A DNA stretch of 25,141 nucleotides from CAYGZA01 sp964354135 (GTDB taxonomy: Bacteria; Planctomycetota; Planctomycetia; Pirellulales; Thermoguttaceae): assembly GCA_964354135.1 (NCBI GenBank), contig CAYGZA010000059.1:1-25141 (forward strand). The letters are read 5' to 3'. Under the pieces are notes generated by a model, which did no database searches, had not been told where the DNA came from, and was given only the letters and a program-made list of their open reading frames with translations. The position numbers and the translations under genes are program-made. Positions 8,750 through 15,614 of this stretch are shown piece by piece; position 1 is the stretch's first letter; each line of letters opens with the position of its first letter.

Positions 8750-8975
8750 ATGAGGAATGCCCGTAGGAACCTGCTTCTTGCGCTTGCCGCGGTCGGGGTG
8801 CTGCCGGGCGGGCTCCTCAGTTCCTGCGGCGAAGAGAACCTCTTGCGGCTCGCCAAAGACCACTACCGCGGCCGCGGCATCTGCGTCCACGAGTTCGCCC
8901 ACAACGTTTTCGACCACGGGCTGACGGAGGCGGTGCGCCGCGAGTTCCGCCGGCAGCGAGCCATGGGGAGCGCGC
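8750..8975 (+). pseudogene. Degraded lipoprotein with HEFAH metalloprotease-like motif
   Basis: From ATG 8750 the frame codes for a short lipoprotein signal (RRNLLLALAAVGVLPGG, lipobox LSSC). This runs straight into EENLLRLAKDHYRGRGICV-HEFAH-NVFDHGLTEAVRREF, and then meaning is lost. HEFAH fits the HExxH zinc-binding motif of metallopeptidases, and the flanking wording resembles an exported planctomycete family I recall as much longer. After about 8975 the frame remains open to 9301 but reads as Arg/Ser-rich noise because it lies opposite the PIN gene. The direct junction of lipobox to catalytic motif suggests an internal deletion as well as loss of the 3' end. Family memory is uncertain; the broken state is inferred from composition. 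Confidence 0.5.
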
Positions 8976-9006
8976 TCAGGCAGCGTTGCCATGCCAGGAA
9001 GCGGGA

Positions 9007-9408
9007 TCACGCCAGGGCTTCGATGGCGATGTCAGGGAAAGCGTGCAATCGGTTATCGTTGGTGAGGAATACGTCGCAACGGTGTTGCACGGCCGCGGCA
9101 AGGTGGATTGCGTCAAGTGTCCTGAAGCCGTGGTGCCCCCGAATCAATGTGGCGCGGTCGTATACTGCGGTGGTCAGTGGAACCCGCAGCGCGTCGGCTA
9201 AGCCGAAGAAACTGTCGTACTTGGCAAGACTTACCGCGTCTGCGAGCCGGATGGGAGTGACCCGGCATTCCAGACGTGTCAGGTCGCTGACCACAAGCTG
9301 ATCGCCTGCCGATCGAAGTGCCGCCAACCGATTCCCGGCACGGACTTGAAACGGGCCGGTATGTTCCAGGTAGTAGATAAGGATCATGCTGTCGCAGTAC
9401 ACGAGCAT
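9007..9408 (-). CDS. PIN-domain toxin (VapC-like)
   Basis: A 133-residue protein of usual VapC length. The four acidic positions of the PIN site are D6 (VYCDSMILIYYLE), E47 (TRLECRV), D99 (TLDAIHLAAA) and D118 (LTNDNRL). It is therefore expected to be an Mg-dependent ribonuclease held in check by the product of the gene just upstream (stop at 9420, 11-base gap). ATG at 9408 gives the standard hydrophobic first strand. The gene ends about 30 bases from the point where the HEFAH remnant loses sense, so the module may mark the scar of an insertion or deletion. Confidence 0.87.
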   Translation of the reverse strand: MLVYCDSMILIYYLEHTGPFQVRAGNRLAALRSAGDQLVVSDLTRLECRVTPIRLADAVSLAKYDSFFGLADALRVPLTTAVYDRATLIRGHHGFRTLDAIHLAAAVQHRCDVFLTNDNRLHAFPDIAIEALA

Positions 9409-9419
9409 GCTCCGGCCTC

Positions 9420-9719
9420 CTACTCGCGACGCTTCTGATGGACCTGGCAGCGTTCCTCGTCGATGCGGTCATCGCCCGAGCGCAGCTCCTCGATGTCCGC
9501 GTCAATCTCTTGCTTGGTCCGGAATCGGTGGCCCGCGGCCTCCAGTTCGGCCCGGGCCCGCTGGAGATACTGCCACCAGTCTTCTTCGACGCCGTGCGAT
9601 GCTGCCAGGGAGCGAATGACGACTTCGACGGGCCCGGCGGGCACCCCGGGTTGCGTATCGAGTTCCAGCCTGCCGTCTGCGGTGACTCGTCCCTGGACAA
9701 CGATCTCTGGACTGCTCAT
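9420..9719 (-). CDS. Antitoxin-like partner of the downstream PIN toxin
   Basis: A 99-residue protein directly upstream of the PIN gene. The N-terminus (IVVQGRVTADGRLELD, then PGVPAGPVEVVI) forms short strands like the dimerising N-terminus of many small antitoxins. Residues 48-99 are a charged helix typical of a toxin-binding tail. No classical AbrB, RHH or HTH signature could be assigned with confidence, so the role rests on operon position. ATG at 9719 is chosen over GTG at 9743 because the GGGGGA ribosome site sits about 10 bases before it and the conserved-looking sequence starts there. Confidence 0.68.
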   Translation of the reverse strand: MSSPEIVVQGRVTADGRLELDTQPGVPAGPVEVVIRSLAASHGVEEDWWQYLQRARAELEAAGHRFRTKQEIDADIEELRSGDDRIDEERCQVHQKRRE

Positions 9720-9773
9720 GGTGATCAATCCCCCCTTTCCCACTCCGATCGCGCCAATACCTCCATCGATCTT

Positions 9774-9804
9774 ACTATACCTGTGGAGGGGCGGGGCGAG
9801 TCAA
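9774..9804 (-). promoter_or_regulatory. Sigma-70-like promoter of the second toxin-antitoxin pair
   Basis: On the minus strand TTGACT (9804-9799) and TATAGT (9779-9774) are separated by 19 bases, about 55 bases before the antitoxin ATG at 9719. Both boxes match the consensus at five of six positions; the spacer is long. Confidence 0.42.
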
Positions 9805-9929
9805 TACCCCACCAGTCTTGGCGGGCTTCGGGGGGATAAACGGCCCCGATGACATCTTCGGCCCCGGTGGCGAGGAACCGCAGGTCGCGCCGACGGCATG
9901 GAGAAGCATGCTCTGTTGGGCGCGGCGGC

Positions 9930-10067
9930 AATCTCATCAACAGCCGCTACGTGTGGCTGTCGATCCAGTTTGCCGGCGACCGGGTGGTGATCGACTTGAT
10001 GGACGAGTGGGACCTGAGCTTCTTCGACGGCAACAAAAAGAGAGACACCGCCCGAGAGAAGAAGTAG
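9930..10067 (+). pseudogene. C-terminal remnant of an unknown enzyme gene
   Basis: A 45-codon stretch (NLINSRYVWLSIQFAGDRVVIDLMDEWDLSFFDG...) ending in a TAG reads like the last beta strand and tail of a longer protein. The RYVWLPIxF...DEWDLS type of ending is one I associate with planctomycete glycosidase-like proteins, but the family is not certain. Upstream of about 9930 the same frame is Arg-rich and lacks protein character, and no plausible start with a ribosome site was found. It is therefore listed as a remnant rather than a gene. Confidence 0.4.
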
Positions 10068-10076
10068 CGGGCCGGC

Positions 10077-11201
10077 CTATTGCACCGACTCGAAGCGGTA
10101 CACGGGCTGCGGGCGGGCCGGGGAGAAGCTCTGGAGGCCGTCGATCGAGACGGCCACCGAGTTGTCGGCCGTCGCCTGCAAGCAGCCTTCGACCACGCTG
10201 CGGAGCGCGTCCGGGGCAATGCGGACTCGGGCATTCACCAGAAGCGTCACTTCTTCGCCGGACGACTGCTCGATCGACCCGCGGAGCGAGGGCTCGCCGT
10301 CGCTGGCGGTCAGATTGACGGCCAACTGGCTGCCGGGAGAAGTCAACTGGCATTTCAGGTGGGCGATCTCGGCCCCCCGGGCGGAAAAGGCCCGCTGCAA
10401 CCGGGTCACCAGGTCGAGGCAGAACGCCCGCCAATCGGTGCTGGAGCGGGGCCGCAGGCGGATGGAGGCGTTGAGCCAGCCGAGCAGGGCCTCGCCTTCG
10501 GCGTAGACGTCGTAATCGACTTCGGCGATCCGCTCTCCCGCCGGGCGGTCCCCGAGGACCCAGTCGAGCCAGGCGTCGACCCCGTCGCCGTTGAGGGCCG
10601 AGAGGGCCACGTGGGGCACCTGCGGGAACTGCTCCGCCAGCACGTTCTGCCAGCGTGCAAGCTCCTCGGGCAAGACGGCGTCGGCCTTGTTCAGCACGAT
10701 CAGGTCGGCCTCTTCCAGTTGCTTCTGGTAGATGTAGAGGACGCTCTGGGGAAAGCGGCCCGGCGGGCTTTGCTCCAGCCGCTCTTTCATGCGGTGGAGG
10801 GTGCGCATTTGGCCCGTGTCGACCAGGACCGAAAACGGGGCCACGCGGAACCGCTCGGCACAGAGCCGCTTGATCGGCTGAATGACGGTGGCCGACAGGT
10901 CGGTGCAACTCCCCACGGGCTCGCCGATGAGCACGTCCGGCCGGTGGCGGCGGACGAGCTCGTCGGCCGCGCCGATCAGCTCGTCGAAGCGGCAGCAGAA
11001 GCAGCCGCCGCTGACCTCCTCGATGGCGGAGTGGCCGGCCCGCTGGAGCACGGCGGTATCGACCAGGTTGGCGGCCTGGTCGTTGGTGATCAGGCCGACG
11101 CGGAGCCCCCGGGCGACGAGCCTTTCAGCGGCCTGCGCCAAGAGGGTTGTCTTCCCCGCGCCCAGAAAACCGCCCACGAGAATCAACCTTGGCTTAGGCA
11201 T
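10077..11201 (-). CDS. COG0523/CobW-type GTP-binding protein
   Basis: A 374-residue G3E-family GTPase. Walker A is GGFLGAGKTT (residues 10-19). The metal-binding CxCC motif of COG0523 proteins is GGCFCC (C67, C69, C70). IGEPVGSCTD is the switch/Walker B-like segment and LNKADAV the G4 motif. The last 170 residues are a variable C-terminal domain. Family members act as metallochaperones or metal-insertase GTPases, often for zinc or cobalt; the client here is unknown. The start is uncertain: ATG 11201 gives the compact family N-terminus (MPKPRLILVGGF), but in-frame ATG 11243 and GTG 11285 exist and none has a convincing ribosome site. It follows the methyltransferase gene by about 90 bases on the same strand. 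No Zur-type box was seen. Confidence 0.82.
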   Translation of the reverse strand: MPKPRLILVGGFLGAGKTTLLAQAAERLVARGLRVGLITNDQAANLVDTAVLQRAGHSAIEEVSGGCFCCRFDELIGAADELVRRHRPDVLIGEPVGSCTDLSATVIQPIKRLCAERFRVAPFSVLVDTGQMRTLHRMKERLEQSPPGRFPQSVLYIYQKQLEEADLIVLNKADAVLPEELARWQNVLAEQFPQVPHVALSALNGDGVDAWLDWVLGDRPAGERIAEVDYDVYAEGEALLGWLNASIRLRPRSSTDWRAFCLDLVTRLQRAFSARGAEIAHLKCQLTSPGSQLAVNLTASDGEPSLRGSIEQSSGEEVTLLVNARVRIAPDALRSVVEGCLQATADNSVAVSIDGLQSFSPARPQPVYRFESVQ

Positions 11202-11293
11202 GCTGCGTTTCAACGGTGTGGATCGTCTTGTTTCGAAGTCCATTATAGGCTCGCCGCCCGGCATCGCCAAATCGCCGGAGGGCACGCCGGCGG

Positions 11294-13915
11294 CTACGAG
11301 CCGCCCGTGGAGCGGCCGATGAGGGCCCGCTGGTGCCGGTCCAGGCCGTAAAGCCGCGCGGCCAGGTCATCAATCCGCTCTTGGGTTCCGGAGCAGTCCT
11401 CGCCGCGGGCCGCGAGGCAGTGGGCCGCTTGGCTGAGGGAGCCAAGTGCGGCGTGGGTGCGGTCCTGCGGATCGAAGCGTGCCAGGCGGAGGAAGTCCAA
11501 CATACTCGGCGTCCCAAAACCCTTTCCGCCGCGAACGCTGTGCGACTCTACGAGGAAACCAACGACCGAGCTGTTGAGGACCGCACAGAGGTAGTGGGCC
11601 TCCGCCGGGCTGTCGGCGGCGATCAGGACGCACGTTTCCTGGGGAATGACCGGCCGCGGGCCGAGCCGCCGGTCGGCGACCGGCTCGACCACCGCCGCAC
11701 TCACGCGGCGGTCCATCCGCCGCCAGACGACCTTGGTGGGAGCGACCGTGTAAGGGCCGACGTCGTACATCGAGTAGAACGCCGCCCGGCTCTGATACCG
11801 CCGATAGGCAGCCCGGCCGGTCAGCGCGTCGCGGAATCGCTCCAGGTAGGCGTACGCCTGGGGATAACGCCGGCGCATCGTGGCTTCCTCGATGCCGCGG
11901 CGGTTCTCGATATCTTGGGCCAGAAGGACGTGGGCCCGGGGCACGGCACGATAGCGGGCCACGTCGCCCCAGCGCAAGAGCGGGTACACCAGCTCGGCCT
12001 CGACCGGGTGCTCGACGGTGGGAACGCTGCGACTCCCTTTCCCCGCAAGGTTTCTGACCCAAACGCAACCCGAGGGACATTGCGTGATAGCGGCAGGGCC
12101 GCGGTCCAGGAGCGTGATCCAGTAGACGCCGTTGGCCCCGCCGCTATTGGCGCCGAGGTGGGCCCGATAGTCCGACGGCCCGACCAAAGCGGCACCCGAG
12201 TGGCTCCAACCCTCCGGCCAAAGGAACCACGGGGAAGTGGGGCGATTCGGATCAATGGGGTGCGCGTTGTAGCGTTCTTGCCGGAGTGGTTTGGGCGGCG
12301 TGGCGTCGCTTGTGTCGCGGTGCAAGTCGGTAGACATGCCCACGCTTCGCGAGGACATGCCACCCAAACCTGAAGACATGCCCACGCTTCGCGAGGGCAT
12401 GCCACCCAAATCCGAAGACATGCCCACGCTTCGCGAGGGCACGGCACCCGGCTTGGACGGCGGGGCCGGCAGCCAGCGGACGTAGGGGACGGGATAAGAG
12501 GTTGGGCTCCCTTTTTCGAGGAGGATGGTGGCGGTCCAGTTGGCGGCTGCCGGGAACGGCCGGACTTCGACCAGGTCGTTCACGCGGAGCACCTTCAGCC
12601 ACGGTCCCTCGCTGCCGAGGCGGAAGCGCCGGAACCCGTCGCCGGCCCCTTTGGTTTGAAAGAGGGTCTGCGTGACGATCATCGCCAGGCGGCCGGAGTC
12701 GGCCAGGTACCGGTCCGCGGCCACGTAGGTCATCAGCATGGCGAGGTCCTTCTTGCCGCCTCCGTGCCGGGCCTCCGTGCCGGAGAGCGAGAAGAGGCCG
12801 TAGTGCTGCCAAAGGGGCTTGGTGGCCTCGCGGTAGGCGGCGGGCAGGTTCTCCCACGCGATCCAGGGCGGGTTGCCCACCACGTAGTCGAACCGGGCTG
12901 CGTCCACCTCTTCTCGGCCGCCGGCACCGAGGATCGAGTCCCTGAGGTAAACCGGGACTTGCAGGCGCCGGGCGCTCCGCAGCAGGTCGCCCAAGGCGAT
13001 GATGTAGTTGGCCCGGGCCGTCATCACGGCGAGCGGGTTGCGGTCGAAGCCGACCACGGAGGCGAGAACCTGTTCGAGCAGGCCGCCGCGGTCCGCTTCG
13101 TTTTCCGCAAGCCCTTCCGCACGGGCACGCAGGCGGCTGATGGCCCGGATCAAGAAGGTGCCGGACCCGCAGGCGGGGTCCAGCAGCCGCCGACCCGGCT
13201 GCCCGAGGTAACCGACCTCATCGAGCATCTCCGCGGCAAGCCACGACGGCGTGTAGTATTCGCCCGCGGCGTGGCGAAACCGCGCGGGGAAGACCGTTTG
13301 ATAGAGCCCTTGGAACAGGTCTCGCCCGGCGGCTGCGTCGCGGCAGAGCGCGGCAGGGTCGTAGCCGGCGATGCACGCCGCCAAGCGACGGAGACAATCG
13401 GCCCAATCGTCGGACCAGGCGCTGAGATGCCACGAAAACGGATCGCTCTGGCGTCCCTCACGGCGCCAAGGGCTGAGACCGAGATGAAGGCCGTCGGCTT
13501 CGAGCTGCTCCATGACGGGGTGGAGCCGTTGGAGGTTCCCCACCCGGCCAACGGCTTCCGCAGGCGTCGGCGGGCCGCCGACAAAGGCCACCGCGTGCCC
13601 GACGAGCAGCTTGATCGCCAAGGCGTAGTAGGTCTGGACGGCAAAGAGGAGTTCGGCCGGGCGACACCGCTTCGTGGGCAGGCGGTACGACTCGGCGAGG
13701 GCCGCGATCCCGGGCGACGGCTGTGCGGGGTCGGAGCCGCATGTGCCGGCCAGCACGGACCGCCAGCTTTCCAAGGCGGCCTCGAGCGGGCGCTCGGCGG
13801 GGGCCGTCAAAGCCGCGTACAAGGTGCGAATGGCCGACCGGGCCAGCTCGGCGGTCGCGCCGAGATCGCGGGCAAGTTGCTCCGCCAGAGTGCGAGGCTT
13901 GCGTCGGAGGGCCAT
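11294..13915 (-). CDS. Solitary N6-adenine DNA methyltransferase (Eco57I/TaqI-like)
   Basis: An 873-residue protein. The SAM-binding motif I is DPACGSGTF (from D246) and the catalytic motif IV is NPPW (N348-W351), the signature of N6-adenine methyltransferases. Residues about 200-245 (FRHAAGEYYTPSWLA) are the usual lead-in. The C-terminal half (about 540-873) looks like a target-recognition domain, with RYQSRAAFYSMYDVGPYTVAP and a late helical bundle. The N-terminal 200 residues show no PD-(D/E)xK nuclease motif by eye, and no restriction or specificity subunit is next to it. It is therefore an orphan methylase or a type IIG-like enzyme with an unseen nuclease. Residues about 489-527 are an in-frame 14-residue tandem repeat (see repeat at 12333) between the catalytic and recognition parts. 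ATG 13915 is preferred over TTG 13939, with GGAG about 11 bases upstream. Confidence 0.82.
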   Translation of the reverse strand: MALRRKPRTLAEQLARDLGATAELARSAIRTLYAALTAPAERPLEAALESWRSVLAGTCGSDPAQPSPGIAALAESYRLPTKRCRPAELLFAVQTYYALAIKLLVGHAVAFVGGPPTPAEAVGRVGNLQRLHPVMEQLEADGLHLGLSPWRREGRQSDPFSWHLSAWSDDWADCLRRLAACIAGYDPAALCRDAAAGRDLFQGLYQTVFPARFRHAAGEYYTPSWLAAEMLDEVGYLGQPGRRLLDPACGSGTFLIRAISRLRARAEGLAENEADRGGLLEQVLASVVGFDRNPLAVMTARANYIIALGDLLRSARRLQVPVYLRDSILGAGGREEVDAARFDYVVGNPPWIAWENLPAAYREATKPLWQHYGLFSLSGTEARHGGGKKDLAMLMTYVAADRYLADSGRLAMIVTQTLFQTKGAGDGFRRFRLGSEGPWLKVLRVNDLVEVRPFPAAANWTATILLEKGSPTSYPVPYVRWLPAPPSKPGAVPSRSVGMSSDLGGMPSRSVGMSSGLGGMSSRSVGMSTDLHRDTSDATPPKPLRQERYNAHPIDPNRPTSPWFLWPEGWSHSGAALVGPSDYRAHLGANSGGANGVYWITLLDRGPAAITQCPSGCVWVRNLAGKGSRSVPTVEHPVEAELVYPLLRWGDVARYRAVPRAHVLLAQDIENRRGIEEATMRRRYPQAYAYLERFRDALTGRAAYRRYQSRAAFYSMYDVGPYTVAPTKVVWRRMDRRVSAAVVEPVADRRLGPRPVIPQETCVLIAADSPAEAHYLCAVLNSSVVGFLVESHSVRGGKGFGTPSMLDFLRLARFDPQDRTHAALGSLSQAAHCLAARGEDCSGTQERIDDLAARLYGLDRHQRALIGRSTGGS
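12333..12450. repeat. 42-bp tandem repeat inside the methyltransferase gene
   Basis: Units start at 12333, 12375 and 12417 and are exactly 42 bases long; the third is partial. The plus-strand core is GACATGCCCACGCTTCGCGA followed by GGRCATGCCACCCAAA. The period is 14 codons, so the methyltransferase frame is kept and reads SVGMSS-L-GGM-SR on the minus strand. The core is partly self-complementary and resembles the intergenic inverted repeat at 21122-21213. Confidence 0.85.
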
Positions 13916-14014
13916 TGCCCGATTCTCCAGGCAGAGCAAGCCGCTGACAAGCGGGACGTCACGGATCCCCTCGGCCGGCTAACCCGAATTGTTCACAGGT
14001 CGAGGGAAAACGCA

Positions 14015-14049
14015 GACCGCGCCCCGCACGTCCTTGGCGAGGCGCGGTC
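14015..14049 (-). terminator. Probable terminator after the YHS-like gene
   Basis: GACCGCGCC (14015-14023) and GGCGCGGTC (14041-14049) form a perfect 9-bp GC stem around a 17-base loop. Read on the minus strand, the stem is followed within four bases by a TTTT run. It lies about 90 bases past the stop of the YHS-like gene and 100 bases before the methyltransferase start, so it would separate the two transcripts. The long loop weakens the call. Confidence 0.45.
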
Positions 14050-14139
14050 ACTACCGGGAGGAACGAAAAGGGCAGCCTTCTTGGACACGAATTACAGTCG
14101 GGGCCAGGCGAGGCCGGACCCAAGGGCAAAGCGTGTCGC

Positions 14140-14643
14140 CTAGTTCTTCTGTTTCTGTTTCACCGTCTTGACCACAAACCCCTTGTCGAACGCCTTATCG
14201 CCGAAGACCATTTCCAGCCGGTCGTCGCCTTCAGCCTTCTTCACGCGACCCTCGCATCCCGCACAGCAGAACGCCACCGAGACGCCACCCACCTCGGTCT
14301 TGGTGCTCGGATTGACCTTGTTGCCGCTGAACGGACAAGCTTTCTGTTTGGCTTGACCGGTGAGGACCAACTGCACGTTGGCCTTGGTCGCATACTTCGC
14401 GGTGGCCTCTTTGAACTTCGGGATGCAGCCGGCGCAGCAGAAGCACACTTTCCCGCCCTTGTAGTCGACGAATGCCTCCTTCGAAATCGCATCCCCCCCT
14501 ACCGGACACTTTGCGGTGACACGTGGTTTGGCCGCGGGACGGTCCTGCGATTCCCCCTTCTTCTCTTCGTCCGGCACCGCGTACCTAGCCGTGAAGATCA
14601 CGGCCGCCGCCAATGCCAACGTACAGACGACACGTCGATTCAT
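14140..14643 (-). CDS. Exported protein with two Cys-rich YHS/TRASH-like metal-binding modules
   Basis: A 167-residue protein with an N-terminal signal segment (residues 1-22, MNRRVVCTLALAAAVIFTA). Two related modules follow. The first has C46 (KCPVGGD), then C67/C69/C70/C73 (CFCCAGC). The second has C103 (ACPFSGNK), then C126/C127/C130 (FCCAGC). The spacing CP-x(n)-CCAGC resembles YHS/TRASH-type metal-binding units, which bind copper, zinc or other soft metals in transport and sensing proteins. The duplicated arrangement implies a periplasmic metal-binding or chaperone role; the metal is not known. The C-terminus is lysine-rich. Two adjacent ATGs (14643 and 14646) are possible, with a GGAG site 6-9 bases before them. 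The zinc-ribbon gene ends about 96 bases upstream on the same strand. Confidence 0.75.
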   Translation of the reverse strand: MNRRVVCTLALAAAVIFTARYAVPDEEKKGESQDRPAAKPRVTAKCPVGGDAISKEAFVDYKGGKVCFCCAGCIPKFKEATAKYATKANVQLVLTGQAKQKACPFSGNKVNPSTKTEVGGVSVAFCCAGCEGRVKKAEGDDRLEMVFGDKAFDKGFVVKTVKQKQKN

Positions 14644-14739
14644 CATTCGATTCTCCGTCTTCGTGGCCCGCGGCGACAGGGACACCAGAATCTCGCCGCT
14701 TCACTGCCAAGAAGAATTGTCGGGCGGGTTGGACCGCGG

Positions 14740-15396
14740 TCAACCACCCATCGTGGAGTCCGTGGCTCCCGGGGAGTGGTAGTCGGCGTTGCCCAGGTAG
14801 TCGAGAACCGCGAGCGAGTCGGCCCACACGTCCCGCATGAACCGGGTCTTGAGCTGCTGGCGGACGGCGTTCTTTTGCTCCCTCAGGAGTCCCCCCGGGC
14901 CGGTGACGGTCTTGAGAATCGCGTCGTCCCCCCGGGCAAGGTTGGTCAAGGCCCAGCGCCTGGCAAGCTGGTACACCTTCAGCCCGCGAAGCCGAAACAT
15001 GCCGCCGACCCGTACCATTTCGAGCTCCACGAGCCTAAAATCACCTTGCGCGGGCAGGGCATCCTGATTGCGGATCGCACCGGCAAACCCGAAATCGGTG
15101 CGGACCATCCAGCCTTGACCGTTGTTTTCCCAGGTAGCCACGACGTGGGCTTTGTCGCAGATGTAGTAGCAGTTCAGACGGGCCAGGTGTTCAGGGGGAT
15201 GGTAGCTAGGCAACTTCGGTAGATCATTCGTCAGGATTTCGAGCGGGGAGGGGGCAATGGCAGGGGCCCCATTCTGCCCTCCTGAGGGGGCGATCTTGAT
15301 CGACCCGCCGCACTTTGGGCAGTTCCCCGTTCGCCCGAGCCACTGTCGCTTCGCGCTGAGCTTGCACCCGCAGGCCGGACAGACAACCTGAATCAT
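14740..15396 (-). CDS. Zinc-ribbon protein of unknown function
   Basis: A 218-residue protein. Residues 1-34 form a four-Cys zinc ribbon (C6-PA-C9 and C26-PK-C29) of a kind that often heads planctomycete proteins. After a Pro/Gly-rich linker (35-50) the body (about 55-200) is a mixed beta/helical domain of no recognised family (YYICDKAHVVATWENNGQ, FRLVELEMVRVGGMFRLRG). No signal peptide or membrane span is visible. It is transcribed divergently from the FAAL-ACP-AOS gene, with 218 bases between starts, and in the same direction as the YHS-like gene. Start ATG 15396 follows an AGGGGGC-type site. Confidence 0.65.
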   Translation of the reverse strand: MIQVVCPACGCKLSAKRQWLGRTGNCPKCGGSIKIAPSGGQNGAPAIAPSPLEILTNDLPKLPSYHPPEHLARLNCYYICDKAHVVATWENNGQGWMVRTDFGFAGAIRNQDALPAQGDFRLVELEMVRVGGMFRLRGLKVYQLARRWALTNLARGDDAILKTVTGPGGLLREQKNAVRQQLKTRFMRDVWADSLAVLDYLGNADYHSPGATDSTMGG

Positions 15397-15614
15397 CGGC
15401 GAGCCCCCTCTGGAGAGCTGCCCAATGCTTGGCGGGCCGGTTGCATAAACCCAATCGGCAGCGTAAGATGTGAAACCTGCGAAGGAACAAAGGCTGTGCG
15501 GGTTCGAGGAGTTCTACTCTCCTTGCAGGGAAAGATCAACCGAAGCGATTTCGTGGATCGAGGTACCCGATGGGGATGGGTCTCTGTAGTCTTCGTTTGA
15601 CGGGAGCCTAGGTC
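15397..15614. promoter_or_regulatory. Divergent intergenic region
   Basis: Separates the zinc-ribbon gene (minus) from the FAAL-ACP-AOS gene (plus) and must hold both promoters. No convincing -35/-10 pair could be picked. A GGAG at 15603-15606 lies 8 bases before the GTG at 15615 and supports that start. Confidence 0.35.

Noticed and set aside
9007..13915. Considered as a defence island (toxin-antitoxin plus methyltransferase)
   Set aside because: No nuclease, helicase or other defence gene accompanies the methyltransferase, and the intervening gene is a metal-type GTPase.
12656..14143. A 495-codon open frame on the plus strand
   Set aside because: Antisense to the methyltransferase N-terminal half; no domain or ribosome site.
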